Source: Desulfotomaculum sp.
GTDB taxonomy: Bacteria > Bacillota > Desulfotomaculia > Desulfotomaculales > Nap2-2B
Assembly: GCA_003457075.1 (NCBI GenBank)
Contig: DMIY01000046.1
Span: 1-6,133 of the forward strand
Length of the DNA: 6,133 nt
Reading direction: 5' to 3'
Shown here: piece by piece, positions 1 to 6,133 of the stretch
How positions within the stretch are numbered: position 1 is the stretch's first letter
Layout of the letters: each line of letters opens with the position of its first letter
Program-made: the position numbers and the translations under genes
The notes under the pieces: generated by a model
What the model saw: only the letters and a program-made list of their open reading frames with translations
What the model was told of the DNA's origin: nothing
Databases searched by the model: none

Positions 1-49
1 TCATCTTTAGGATAAACAAAAAAATACCATCCTATACGGGCGGAGAGGG

Positions 50-78
50 TTGCAATTTTCTACTGCACATGGTAAAAT
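50..78 (+). promoter_or_regulatory. sigma-A-type promoter of rpsT
   Basis: A -35 box TTGCAA (50-55) and a -10 box TAAAAT (73-78) are separated by exactly 17 bases. Each box is one base off the TTGACA/TATAAT consensus. Transcription would start near 84-86, only a few bases before the Shine-Dalgarno sequence at 89, so the rpsT leader would be very short, with no room for a structured regulatory leader. The promoter is predicted from sequence only. Confidence 0.75.
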
Positions 79-88
79 GAACTCCGTT

Positions 89-96
89 GGGAGGTG
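89..96 (+). promoter_or_regulatory. ribosome binding site that fixes the rpsT start
   Basis: GGGAGGTG at 89-96 lies 6 bases before the GTG at 103. An upstream in-frame GTG at 94 falls inside this Shine-Dalgarno sequence, so it is unlikely to be the start. Confidence 0.75.
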
Positions 97-102
97 GGAA
101 AG

Positions 103-369
103 GTGGCAAACACAAAGACAGCAGTAAAACGGACAAAGATAACCCATAGGCGTACACTACGAAACGCAAGTTTAAAGGCTGCCCTGCGTACCGCTATTCG
201 TAAGTTTGAAAACAGCGCGGCCGGTGCAAACTACGAAGAAGCACGGCTAACCCTGAAAAAAGCGCTGGTGGCTATAGACAAGTCGGTTACCAAGGGAATT
301 TTACATAAAAATAACGCTGCCCGTAAAAAGTCCCGTCTTGACCGGCGGTTTAACAAAATGACAGGCTAA
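103..369 (+). CDS. rpsT: 30S ribosomal protein S20
   Basis: This encodes S20, a small basic protein that binds 16S rRNA early in assembly of the small ribosomal subunit. Starting at the GTG at 103 gives an 88-residue protein beginning MANTKTAVKRTK, which matches the usual S20 N-terminus and length. It is very rich in Lys and Arg. The C-terminal signature KGILHKNNAARKKSRL is the most conserved part of the family. The longer reading from GTG 94 adds three residues that the family lacks and would start within the ribosome binding site. The gene has its own promoter (50-78) and a leader of about 20 bases. It ends in TAA and converges on holA, overlapping it by 4 bases. The same holA/rpsT neighbourhood is known in Bacillus and other Bacillota. 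Confidence 0.97.
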   Translation: MANTKTAVKRTKITHRRTLRNASLKAALRTAIRKFENSAAGANYEEARLTLKKALVAIDKSVTKGILHKNNAARKKSRLDRRFNKMTG

Positions 370-1451
370 GCTACGGAATAAGTACATAGTTCAAGGACAA
401 GCATTTCCATGGCGGGATAAAAGTCGCGGTTGCCGGTTTTTACACCTGCATCCAACTCCAGTAACCATTCTAGTACCTGCTTTACCTGCTCAAAGCTAAA
501 GTTACGGCTTTGAGCTAAAATTTTTCTGGCCACAAAAGGAGGAACATCCAGCAGTTTGCTTAATTCGGTAAACTGGCAGCCTGCAGCAGCCAATTCCTGC
601 GCCTGTAAAATAAGGCGGAACTGCCTGGCTATCATGGATAAAATCACCGGAGGGGAATGGTTGGCAGCCAAAAGTTCTTGAATGCCTGATAATGCCCGCC
701 CTGCCCGGCGTTCACCAACAGCATCCACCACCGCAAAGATGTTTTCTTCTATCTGGGACACTGTAACCTCACGAACATCTTCCTTGGTAATGGTATCCTT
801 TTCGCCCACATAAGAAATTACCTTCTGCAACTCATTGGCCAGAAGAGTCATACTCCGTCCCGCCCTGCCGATAAGCAAATCCGCACTGCCGGGAGCCATT
901 TTTTTACCTGCCTGGTTAACCCGGGCGGCTGCCCACTTTGCAAGTCCATCCGGTTTAAGATAAGCAAACTCTATAACACGGCCAACCTTCCGGACAGCTT
1001 TGTACAGCTTTCGGCGCTGATCCACAGCATGGCCGGTATCAAAAACCAGGCAGGTTGTCGAAAGGGGATGATCCAGATATTTCAGCAGGGAAGTGTCGCC
1101 TGAAGTTGCAAGACCATCTTCTTCATCTTCCGCTGCACCGTGAGTTGTTCGCAAAGACGGCTTCTCCTTAATCCGGGTTGTAAAATACGGAGCATAACGT
1201 ACTACCACCAGTCTCCGCTCAGTTGAAAAAGGCGGCGCTTCGGCCAGGGAAACAACAGTTCCGGCCGTAGTCTCCTCACCATCTACCGGATCAAAGTTAA
1301 ACTGTGCGCTTTCCGGAGCTAAAACACGTCGCTGCAGTTCCTGCAGGGCCTGCTTGCGCAAGTATTCCTCTTCTCCATGAAACAAGTAAACGGGTGCAAA
1401 TTCCCCCCGCTTAAGACCATCCACAAAGTCAAGAAAGGTACGCACAGGCAT
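366..1451 (-). CDS. holA: DNA polymerase III subunit delta (clamp loader)
   Basis: HolA (YqeN in Bacillus) is the delta subunit of the replicative clamp loader, which opens the beta sliding clamp. The product has 361 residues, close to the family's usual 330-350. The N-terminal signature PVYLFHGEEEYLRKQAL (residues 20-36) is typical. The N-terminal AAA+-like fold lacks a Walker A motif, as expected for delta. Residues around 140-230 fit the lid domain (KLYKAVRKVGRVIEF, then MTLLANELQKVISYVG). Residues about 235-355 fit the helical collar domain (IFAVVDAVGERRAGRAL; NRDFYPAMEMLVLEL). An acidic, probably disordered stretch, HGAAEDEEDG, sits at about 104-113. The ATG start has GGGAG 4 bases upstream. 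The gene lies 64 bases downstream of the MOSC gene on the same strand, so read-through from the moa operon is plausible. No separate promoter was convincing. It ends in TAG, overlapping the end of rpsT. Confidence 0.95.
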   Translation of the reverse strand: MPVRTFLDFVDGLKRGEFAPVYLFHGEEEYLRKQALQELQRRVLAPESAQFNFDPVDGEETTAGTVVSLAEAPPFSTERRLVVVRYAPYFTTRIKEKPSLRTTHGAAEDEEDGLATSGDTSLLKYLDHPLSTTCLVFDTGHAVDQRRKLYKAVRKVGRVIEFAYLKPDGLAKWAAARVNQAGKKMAPGSADLLIGRAGRSMTLLANELQKVISYVGEKDTITKEDVREVTVSQIEENIFAVVDAVGERRAGRALSGIQELLAANHSPPVILSMIARQFRLILQAQELAAAGCQFTELSKLLDVPPFVARKILAQSRNFSFEQVKQVLEWLLELDAGVKTGNRDFYPAMEMLVLELCTYSVA

Positions 1452-1515
1452 TTCACTCCCTTAAGCTCATATTCCCATCTTTATCTAAAAAAATCTACTA
1501 CTCCCATCATTCGTG

Positions 1516-1977
1516 TCATAACACCTCAATGGTATCACCTGTCTGCACCGGCCCCCCGGCAAGAAGGCGAACGAATATTCCCTCCCGCGGCATAATGCAG
1601 TCATTTACTTTTTGACGAATCTCACAGTGAGCGTGACACACTTTGCCAATCTGGGTTACTTCCGCCGTGGCGGAAGAACCAATCTTCAAACGTGTACCCA
1701 ACGGCAGGTTAACCAGATCCAGGCCCTCTGTAGTCAGGTTTTCGGCAAAATCCCCGGGATGCATATTCGGCCCCTGCTCACGTACCTTTTGAATGCTTTC
1801 CAGGGCCAGCAGGCTTACCTGGCGGTGCCAGGGACCGGCATGAGCATCGCCCTCCAGGCCATGGTCGGCAACCAGCATCCCTTTGCCAACATCCCTTTTA
1901 CTGGTGCCTTTTTCTGAGCTTATACAAACTGCCTTAATTACTCCCGTCAAAATAATCGCCTCGCTTTCATAATTCAC
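1516..1977 (-). CDS. stand-alone MOSC-domain protein, probable molybdenum cofactor role
   Basis: This is a small MOSC-domain protein (153 residues from the GTG at 1977). The MOSC family includes the C-terminal domain of Moco sulfurase and is associated with binding or transfer of sulfur and Moco. Visible family motifs are GLEGDAHAG (40-48), PGDFAENLTTEGLDL (74-88), GKVCHAHC (111-118) and CIMPREGIF (127-135). Cys127 corresponds to the conserved MOSC cysteine, and Cys114 and Cys118 are further candidates for metal or sulfur chemistry. The start is uncertain. GTG 1977 has no recognisable Shine-Dalgarno sequence, whereas a TTG at 1950 has GCGAGG 8 bases upstream and gives MTGVIKAVCIS, closer to family N-termini (144 residues). 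The gene follows moaC by 46 bases, so it is probably co-transcribed with moaA and moaC. The exact reaction is unknown. In some bacteria this domain is fused to MogA, but here it stands alone. Confidence 0.88.
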   Translation of the reverse strand: MNYESEAIILTGVIKAVCISSEKGTSKRDVGKGMLVADHGLEGDAHAGPWHRQVSLLALESIQKVREQGPNMHPGDFAENLTTEGLDLVNLPLGTRLKIGSSATAEVTQIGKVCHAHCEIRQKVNDCIMPREGIFVRLLAGGPVQTGDTIEVL

Positions 1978-2023
1978 CGGTCATAAACCAGTGTCACTTT
2001 TGTAAACTAGTCTTATTCTGACT

Positions 2024-2536
2024 CTACCCGTTTTCCCGCCTGAATTCCCCGCTTTTACCTCCGGTTTTACTTATTAAGCGCAGGTTTTGGACGAGCATAC
2101 CGCGATCTACCGCTTTGCACATATCGTAGATGGTTAGTGCAGCCACCGCTGCCGCGGTAAGAGCTTCCATTTCCACACCGGTTTTGCCCACCGTGTGTAC
2201 CCTGGCTTCTACTTCTACGGCATAAGGAGGAAGCAGTTGAAAGTACACCTCTATACCGGTCAGCATGATGGGGTGAGCCAGGGGAATGAGATGACCGGTT
2301 CCCTTGGCTCCCATGATCCCGGCCAGCCGGGCAACATCCAGAACATCCCCCTTGGCCAGGCCGCCGGCTTCAATAAGACGCAGGGTTTCCGGACGCATTA
2401 TTACTTCACAGCGGGCTACTGCCTCGCGGAACGTATCCTCTTTTTTGCTTACATCTACCATCCGCGCCCGGCCTGCCCTATCAAAATGAGTTAATTCAGC
2501 CCTGCCGGCGCCTGCTGCATCTGAATTCTTATCCAT
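2024..2536 (-). CDS. moaC: cyclic pyranopterin monophosphate synthase MoaC
   Basis: MoaC converts the MoaA product 3',8-cyclo-7,8-dihydro-GTP into cyclic pyranopterin monophosphate in the cytoplasm. From the ATG at 2536 it has 170 residues, a normal length. Family motifs appear in order: [16 protein letters not shown] near the N-terminus, [44 protein letters not shown] and KTGGKSG. The residues aligned with E. coli catalytic and pocket positions are present: Lys62, His88, Glu122, Glu124, Asp138 and Lys141. The usual AAKRT..LIPLCHP segment instead reads [14 protein letters not shown], which is unusual. Two starts are possible: GTG 2548, directly abutting the moaA stop, or ATG 2536, with AGGTGG 8 bases upstream. 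I prefer the ATG. The gene lies between moaA and the MOSC gene and is almost certainly translated from the same transcript as moaA. Confidence 0.95.
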   Translation of the reverse strand: MDKNSDAAGAGRAELTHFDRAGRARMVDVSKKEDTFREAVARCEVIMRPETLRLIEAGGLAKGDVLDVARLAGIMGAKGTGHLIPLAHPIMLTGIEVYFQLLPPYAVEVEARVHTVGKTGVEMEALTAAAVAALTIYDMCKAVDRGMLVQNLRLISKTGGKSGEFRRENG

Positions 2537-2544
2537 CCATTGCG

Positions 2545-2558
2545 CCACCTATCCACCT
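2545..2558 (-). promoter_or_regulatory. tandem ribosome binding sites at the moaA-moaC junction
   Basis: On the - strand the sequence AGGTGGATAGGTGG contains the same hexamer twice. The upstream copy (2553-2558) is 4 bases before GTG 2548. The downstream copy (2545-2550) overlaps that GTG and lies 8 bases before ATG 2536. The second pairing has better spacing, which favours the ATG. The moaA stop codon TAG (2549-2551) sits between the two copies, so moaC translation may be coupled to moaA termination. Confidence 0.5.
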
Positions 2559-3529
2559 ATCTGAAACATCATTTTTTTATCTTTACTCCAGCCGCTTGTC
2601 ATCAAATGCTGCTTTGGCTTACCCTGGATCGAACGGGTTACAAGCTCCGCCAAATCCTGCAGGGACGCGCCTCCTCTGACGGCACTTTTTACATCTATCT
2701 CCCGCTCGTCATACAAGCAAGATCGCAAACCGCCCGTAGAAGTCAGGCGCAAACGGTTGCAGTGCTCGCAAAAATGGTCACTTACTGCTGGAATAAATCC
2801 GATGGTACCGTTCGCTCCAGCCAGACGGTAGTAATGGGCCGGACCGCTCCCGGTAAGTTTTTGTACTTTGTTCAACCGCCCAAGTTTTTCTTCAATTATA
2901 CCTTTTATCTCTTTTGCCGGGACAAACCTTTCACCTGCCCACGACTGCGAGATACCAACCGGCATTAATTCAATAAAACGAACATGTAAAGGTTTTTCCA
3001 ACGATAACCGGGCCACTTCAACAACCTCGTCATCATTGAAGCCCCTGATCAAAACGGTATTCAGTTTCACCGGATGCAGGCCCAACTCCAAAGACGCTTC
3101 AATACCTGCCCATACCTTATCCAAACAACCACCTCTGGTAATGTACCGATAGCGCCCGGCATGTAAGCTATCCAGACTGATATTTACTCTTTTCAGCCCG
3201 GCCTGCTTCAGTTTCTTTGCCTGCTCAGCCAAAAAAATACCATTGGTGGTGAGGGCAAGATCATCTATTCCCGGCAGGGAAGCAATGGCTGCTACCAGCC
3301 CATTTACTTCCCGACGCACCAGGGGCTCGCCTCCGGTCAGGCGCACCTTTTTTACCCCGACCAGAGTAGTTGCCTGAATTATCCGCGTAATTTCTTCAAA
3401 ACTTAAAATATCTTCATGAAAAACATTTTCTATTCCCTGAGCAGGCATACAATAAATGCAACGCAAGTTGCAGCGGTCAGTAACTGAAACCCGCAAGTAA
3501 TTGATTTCCCGGTGATGACCATCCTGCAT
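2549..3529 (-). CDS. moaA: GTP 3',8-cyclase MoaA (radical SAM)
   Basis: MoaA carries out the first step of molybdenum cofactor synthesis, a radical-SAM rearrangement of GTP to 3',8-cyclo-7,8-dihydro-GTP. From ATG 3529 it has 326 residues, normal for the family. The N-terminal SAM cluster motif is CNLRCIYC (Cys20, Cys24, Cys27), within the signature YLRVSVTDRCNLRC. LTGGEPLVRRE follows. The second, C-terminal [4Fe-4S] site has the expected spacing Cys254-x2-Cys257-x13-Cys271, within CEHCNRLRL...LRSC. The protein ends in QIGG, the conserved C-terminal Gly-Gly needed for activity in the family. The start is chosen because family members begin M-x-D-x-x-x-R-x-I-x-YLR and because GGGAGGTGA lies 8 bases before this ATG. 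An in-frame GTG at 3541 falls inside that Shine-Dalgarno sequence. It is first gene of the moaA-moaC-MOSC group and has its own promoter at 3610-3638. Confidence 0.97.
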   Translation of the reverse strand: MQDGHHREINYLRVSVTDRCNLRCIYCMPAQGIENVFHEDILSFEEITRIIQATTLVGVKKVRLTGGEPLVRREVNGLVAAIASLPGIDDLALTTNGIFLAEQAKKLKQAGLKRVNISLDSLHAGRYRYITRGGCLDKVWAGIEASLELGLHPVKLNTVLIRGFNDDEVVEVARLSLEKPLHVRFIELMPVGISQSWAGERFVPAKEIKGIIEEKLGRLNKVQKLTGSGPAHYYRLAGANGTIGFIPAVSDHFCEHCNRLRLTSTGGLRSCLYDEREIDVKSAVRGGASLQDLAELVTRSIQGKPKQHLMTSGWSKDKKMMFQIGG

Positions 3530-3537
3530 ACCGGCAA

Positions 3538-3546
3538 TCACCTCCC
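3538..3546 (-). promoter_or_regulatory. strong ribosome binding site that decides the moaA start
   Basis: GGGAGGTGA on the - strand is complementary to the 16S rRNA 3' end over at least 8 bases and sits 8 bases before ATG 3529. The GTG at 3541 is part of this site, so it is unlikely to be the initiation codon. Confidence 0.75.
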
Positions 3547-3555
3547 GGAGGTTTA

Positions 3556-3607
3556 TTTGTTTTCTTGTTCCTTGAAGATACTTACCTAAATCTTTGTTTT
3601 CCTTGTT
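3556..3607 (-). repeat. imperfect direct repeat in the moaA leader
   Basis: On the - strand, AACAAGGAAAACAAA (3593-3607) recurs as AACAAGAAAACAAA (3556-3569), one base shorter, about 37 bases downstream. The first copy covers the predicted transcription start and the second lies just before the ribosome binding site. It could be a protein-binding or translation-enhancing A-rich element, or chance similarity in A-rich sequence. Confidence 0.35.
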
Positions 3608-3609
3608 TT

Positions 3610-3638
3610 ATTATACCCACAGCACACAGGAATGGCAA
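3610..3638 (-). promoter_or_regulatory. sigma-A-type promoter of the moaA-moaC-MOSC operon
   Basis: On the - strand a -35 box TTGCCA (3633-3638) and a perfect -10 box TATAAT (3610-3615) are separated by exactly 17 bases. Transcription would begin near 3603, giving a leader of about 75 bases before ATG 3529. That leader is A-rich without obvious strong structure and is too short for a typical Moco riboswitch. This promoter separates the moa genes from the purL-purQ unit, although no clear terminator is visible after purQ. Confidence 0.8.
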
Positions 3639-3698
3639 CTCTAATTAAAAGTGCATTTAGGGTATGGAATTTATCACCGCTGCTAACGATGTACATGT

Positions 3699-4478
3699 TT
3701 ACATTTCCCTGGCATAACGCACAGCATTACGGAAAACGGCCAGGCCATGGGGTTCGCCCTGGCCGCCACGACGCCAGTTAGGATTTTGGGCATCTTCAAC
3801 AAACCTTTCTGGATGAGGCATCAGACCAAAGATCCGGCCAGTGGGGTCACATATGCCTGCAATAGCATTCAATGAGCCGTTAGGATTGAGTGGGTAATCC
3901 CGGGCAGATTCACCTTTTGAGTCTGCGTATCTAACAACAACATGGCCACCATCTTCAATGCTTTTTAAAGTGTCAGGGCTGGTGTAAAACCTTCCTTCTC
4001 CATGGGCAACCTGTAAGCTGATCAATTTTCCCTCCAGCCCCTGAACAAAAACGCAGCGAGTTTTCTCTACCAGCAGGTTTACCCACCGGCACTCAAAACG
4101 GCCGCTATCGTTGTGAATCAGGGCAGCGCTGATTCTGTCCGTCGTTTGCCCTCCCGGCAGCAGTCCTGTGCGTACCAGTACCTGAAAGCCGTTACAAATA
4201 CCCAGCGCCGGCTTGCCGGCATCAACAAATTCCTGCATCTGCTCTTTAAGAAAGGATGTTAACTCTACAGCCAAAATTTTGCCGGAATGGACATCATCGC
4301 CGTAAGAAAAACCTCCTGGAATAGCCAGAATGTGATAGTCGGCCAGTTTTTCTTCCCGGCTGCGAAGGCTGTTTATATGAACCAGATTGCTCTCCCCGCC
4401 AACCTTTTCGAAGGCATAGAAAGTTTCCTGGTCGCAGTTGGTACCGTCCGTGCGGAGAATACATACCTTGGGCTTCAT
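3699..4478 (-). CDS. purQ: phosphoribosylformylglycinamidine synthase, glutaminase subunit PurQ
   Basis: PurQ is a class I glutamine amidotransferase that supplies ammonia to PurL, converting FGAR to FGAM in de novo purine synthesis. The product has 259 residues, longer than the roughly 227 of Bacillus PurQ. The N-terminus KVCILRTDGTNCDQET, the oxyanion region IPGGFSYGDD (residues 53-62), the nucleophile elbow GICNGFQ with Cys95, and MPHPERF with His222 and Glu224 complete the expected Cys-His-Glu triad. YPLNPNGSLNAIAGI just before the His is also typical. The ATG start is preceded by AAAAGGAG with a rather long 12-base spacing. The gene follows purL by 44 bases on the same strand, so the two subunits are probably co-transcribed. 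No purS is seen between them; it may be fused to purL or located elsewhere. Confidence 0.96.
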   Translation of the reverse strand: MKPKVCILRTDGTNCDQETFYAFEKVGGESNLVHINSLRSREEKLADYHILAIPGGFSYGDDVHSGKILAVELTSFLKEQMQEFVDAGKPALGICNGFQVLVRTGLLPGGQTTDRISAALIHNDSGRFECRWVNLLVEKTRCVFVQGLEGKLISLQVAHGEGRFYTSPDTLKSIEDGGHVVVRYADSKGESARDYPLNPNGSLNAIAGICDPTGRIFGLMPHPERFVEDAQNPNWRRGGQGEPHGLAVFRNAVRYAREM

Positions 4479-4522
4479 GTCAACTGCAGTCTCCTTTTAC
4501 CACAAAAATACCTCTTTCAAAT

Positions 4523-6133
4523 TCATTGCCGGCAAGACGAAACAACGTCCGGGATGTGGAAAACTTTTTGCATTAAATTTTTCCATGCTTCTTTTAAGAC
4601 GTTCAGATGAATACCGAACAGCCTTTCTTTTCCTTGAAAAACTGAGATTTCCTCTTCTGTTACGGTATACCCTACTTCAAGATACGGTACACCGGCAAAC
4701 AGTTCATAACAATTTACATCCGGCGCTATCTCCATCAGGAAGCAGCCGGCAGTCTCGTTAAACAGGAAATAATCCGGACGGGCGCCCTCCGGGAGTGTCA
4801 ACCTTGCCCCCATTCCTCCACCAAAACACATTTCGGCCAGGGCATCCGCCAGGCCGCCCTCACTGATATCGTGACAGGCAAGTACCCGGCCTGTATTTAT
4901 GACCCGGTGGACAGATGAGAGTGTTTGCCATAAAGAGCGCAGGTCGATTCTGGGAAGGTTAGTCCCTAGATAACCGGCCAGATCATAATAGGCAGAACCG
5001 CCCATTTCATCAATGTTCCGCTTTCCAACCAGAATAATTGAGCTGCCCGGAGATTTAAAGTCAGCAGAAACCGTTTTCTTTACGTCAGCCACTCTCCCAA
5101 AGGCAGAAACGCATAACACAGGTGGAATTCTGAGCATTGTACCGTCCTTGTTGCGGTAAGTGCTTGATAGACTATCCTTGCCCGAGATAAAAGGCATGCC
5201 AGTAGCATTTACAAAGTCCACGCAGGCATCTACGGCCCTGTCCAGGGCTCCCAGCGACTCTTTGTCCGGAAAAGGCCAGATAAAGTTATCGATGAGTACC
5301 AGTTCCTGTGGATTAGCGCCTGCAGCAACGGCATTGGCTACTGCCTCTGTAATTGCCCACAGGCTTCCTTGATAGGGATCGATTTTATTTAGAACCGGAT
5401 TTAGTCCATGACTTATCACCACAGCACAGGAATAACCCGGCAACGGCGTAAGCACCACTGCGTCGTTGGGACCATCTCCGGTTGTTCCACTAAAAGGCGG
5501 TAAACGGCAGGAACCTTGCACCCCGTGGTCGTACATGCGCACAATAGGTTCTTTGGAGCACACATCAGGGTGTCCCATTACCTGACAATAAAGTTTTGAC
5601 CAATCGGCCGGAGGATGCAATCCGGGTTCTTTGTAGTCCGGCGGTTGCCAGGTGGCGCTCATTACTCTCTGGGGGAGGCCGTGATGGAGAAACTCCATGT
5701 CCAAGTCGCAGATTACTTCTTCCTGGTAACTTACTACCAGTCTCTTGCTGTCTGTAAATTCCCCCAGGACAGCAGCTTCCACGTTGAGCTGGCGGCATAT
5801 TTTTAATATTTCTTCCAGGTTTTCCGGCGCCGTAGCCAGTACCATCCGTTCCTGGCTTTCCGACTGCCAGATTTCCCATGGCTTAAGGCCGGGGTATTTA
5901 AGGGGCGCCCGTTCCAGCCAGACCCGTATCCCGGTTTATGCACCCATTTCTCCCAGGGCAGAACTAAAACCCCCGGCTCCACAGTCGGTAATGGCTCTGA
6001 TTAAACCGGCGGCACTGGCCTTGATTATAGCGTCGCTGATGCGTTTTTCTTCGATGGGATGGCCAATTTGCACCGCGCTGGCGTTAACCTCGGTAGTTCG
6101 CTCTGTCATTTCACCGCTGGAAAAGGTGGCTCC
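4523..6133 (-). pseudogene. purL: phosphoribosylformylglycinamidine synthase subunit PurL, 5' end outside the window, interrupted by an in-frame stop
   Basis: PurL is the ATP-dependent synthetase subunit of FGAM synthase, paired here with the downstream purQ. The 65 codons from the window edge to 5939 read as PurL ([19 protein letters not shown], then [18 protein letters not shown]). A TAA follows at 5936-5938. The same frame then resumes TGIRVWLERAPLKYPGL, WEIWQSESQERM and onwards for 470 codons to a TGA at 4523-4525. Later family motifs include DGPNDAVVL, the segment NKIDPYQGS, FISGKDSLSS and ACHDISEGGLADALAEM. There is no frameshift, only the single stop. The first ATG after it is at 5845 (the Met of SESQERM), weakly preceded by AGGA. 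Restart there would make a 440-residue fragment missing part of the active-site domain. This may be a true nonsense mutation or a sequence error. The gene identity is certain; the inactivation is not. Confidence 0.85.
5936..5938 (-). other. in-frame TAA within purL
   Basis: On the - strand the codons run GGT GCA TAA ACC GGG, reading G-A-stop-T-G, where PurL homologues continue without a break. One base change from CAA, GAA or AAA would create it. TAA is used as the normal stop of rpsT and purQ in this window, so a general reassignment of TAA is not supported. Confidence 0.85.

Noticed and set aside
8..34. Inverted repeat TAGGAT...ATCCTA around an A-rich loop upstream of the rpsT promoter
   Set aside because: Arms of only 6 bases around a 15-base loop are weak, and the neighbouring gene is outside the window, so no role can be assigned.
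325..345. Possible intrinsic terminator for holA on the - strand inside rpsT (CCGGTCAAGACGGG followed by ACTTTTT)
   Set aside because: The stem has a mismatch and only four pairs, and the bases encode the highly conserved KKSRLDR of S20, which explains the sequence.
2540..3152. Open frames on the + strand opposite moaA (142 and 94 codons)
   Set aside because: They lie entirely antisense to a confidently identified moaA, have no promoter or ribosome binding site of note, and have low-complexity translations typical of antisense shadows.
3530..3698. Moco riboswitch or intrinsic terminator between purQ and moaA
   Set aside because: The leader from the predicted start is only about 75 bases, A-rich and without strong stems. 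No GC-rich hairpin followed by a T-run was found after purQ.
4480..4503. Seven-codon GTG-initiated mini-ORF between purL and purQ, ending just before the purQ ATG
   Set aside because: It has a passable AGAGG upstream, but such mini-ORFs occur by chance, and nothing in its sequence suggests a leader peptide for purine control.
4287..4761. Open frames on the + strand opposite the purL-purQ junction (107 codons each)
   Set aside because: They are antisense to purQ and the purL 3' end, and no recognisable protein features were seen.
5565..5879. Open frame on the - strand (104 codons) overlapping purL
   Set aside because: It is in a different frame from purL, resembles no family I recognise, and lies over clear PurL coding sequence. 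It is a shadow of purL.
5936..5938. Stop-codon recoding as the explanation for the purL TAA
   Set aside because: Selenocysteine uses TGA and pyrrolysine uses TAG. TAA ends rpsT and purQ here, and no Cys or special residue is expected at this PurL position.

Overview
The window is a stretch of ordinary bacterial chromosome with moderate GC. It most likely comes from a Gram-positive Clostridia-type member of the Bacillota. The clues are strong Shine-Dalgarno sites of the GGGAGGTG(A) type, frequent GTG starts, the tail-to-tail holA/rpsT arrangement known from Bacillota such as Bacillus, and the sequence style of PurL and PurQ. A relative of Desulfotomaculum/Pelotomaculum is my guess from protein flavour only.

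Layout. One gene, rpsT (ribosomal protein S20), is read on the + strand at the left edge, with a clear sigma-A-type promoter directly upstream. Everything else is on the - strand, in transcription order from the right edge: purL (5' end outside the window), purQ, a promoter, moaA, moaC, a stand-alone MOSC-domain gene, and holA (DNA polymerase III delta). holA runs into the end of rpsT with a 4-base overlap of the two convergent coding regions. No gap without a gene exceeds about 170 bases. The longest is the purQ-moaA interval, which holds a well-formed promoter and an A-rich leader.

Functions. PurL and PurQ are the synthetase and glutaminase subunits of FGAM synthase (step four of de novo purine synthesis). 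MoaA and MoaC turn GTP into cyclic pyranopterin monophosphate, the first stage of molybdenum (or tungsten) cofactor synthesis. The MOSC protein behind them probably acts in the same cofactor's metabolism. HolA is a clamp-loader subunit, and S20 is part of the small ribosomal subunit.

Main oddity. Read upstream of its usual-looking open frame, purL continues in the same frame with unmistakable PurL sequence to the window edge, but an in-frame TAA at 5936-5938 interrupts it just before the conserved WEIW-SESQERM region. This is either a real nonsense mutation or a sequence error. I saw no mobile element, CRISPR array, RNA gene or novel multi-gene system here.
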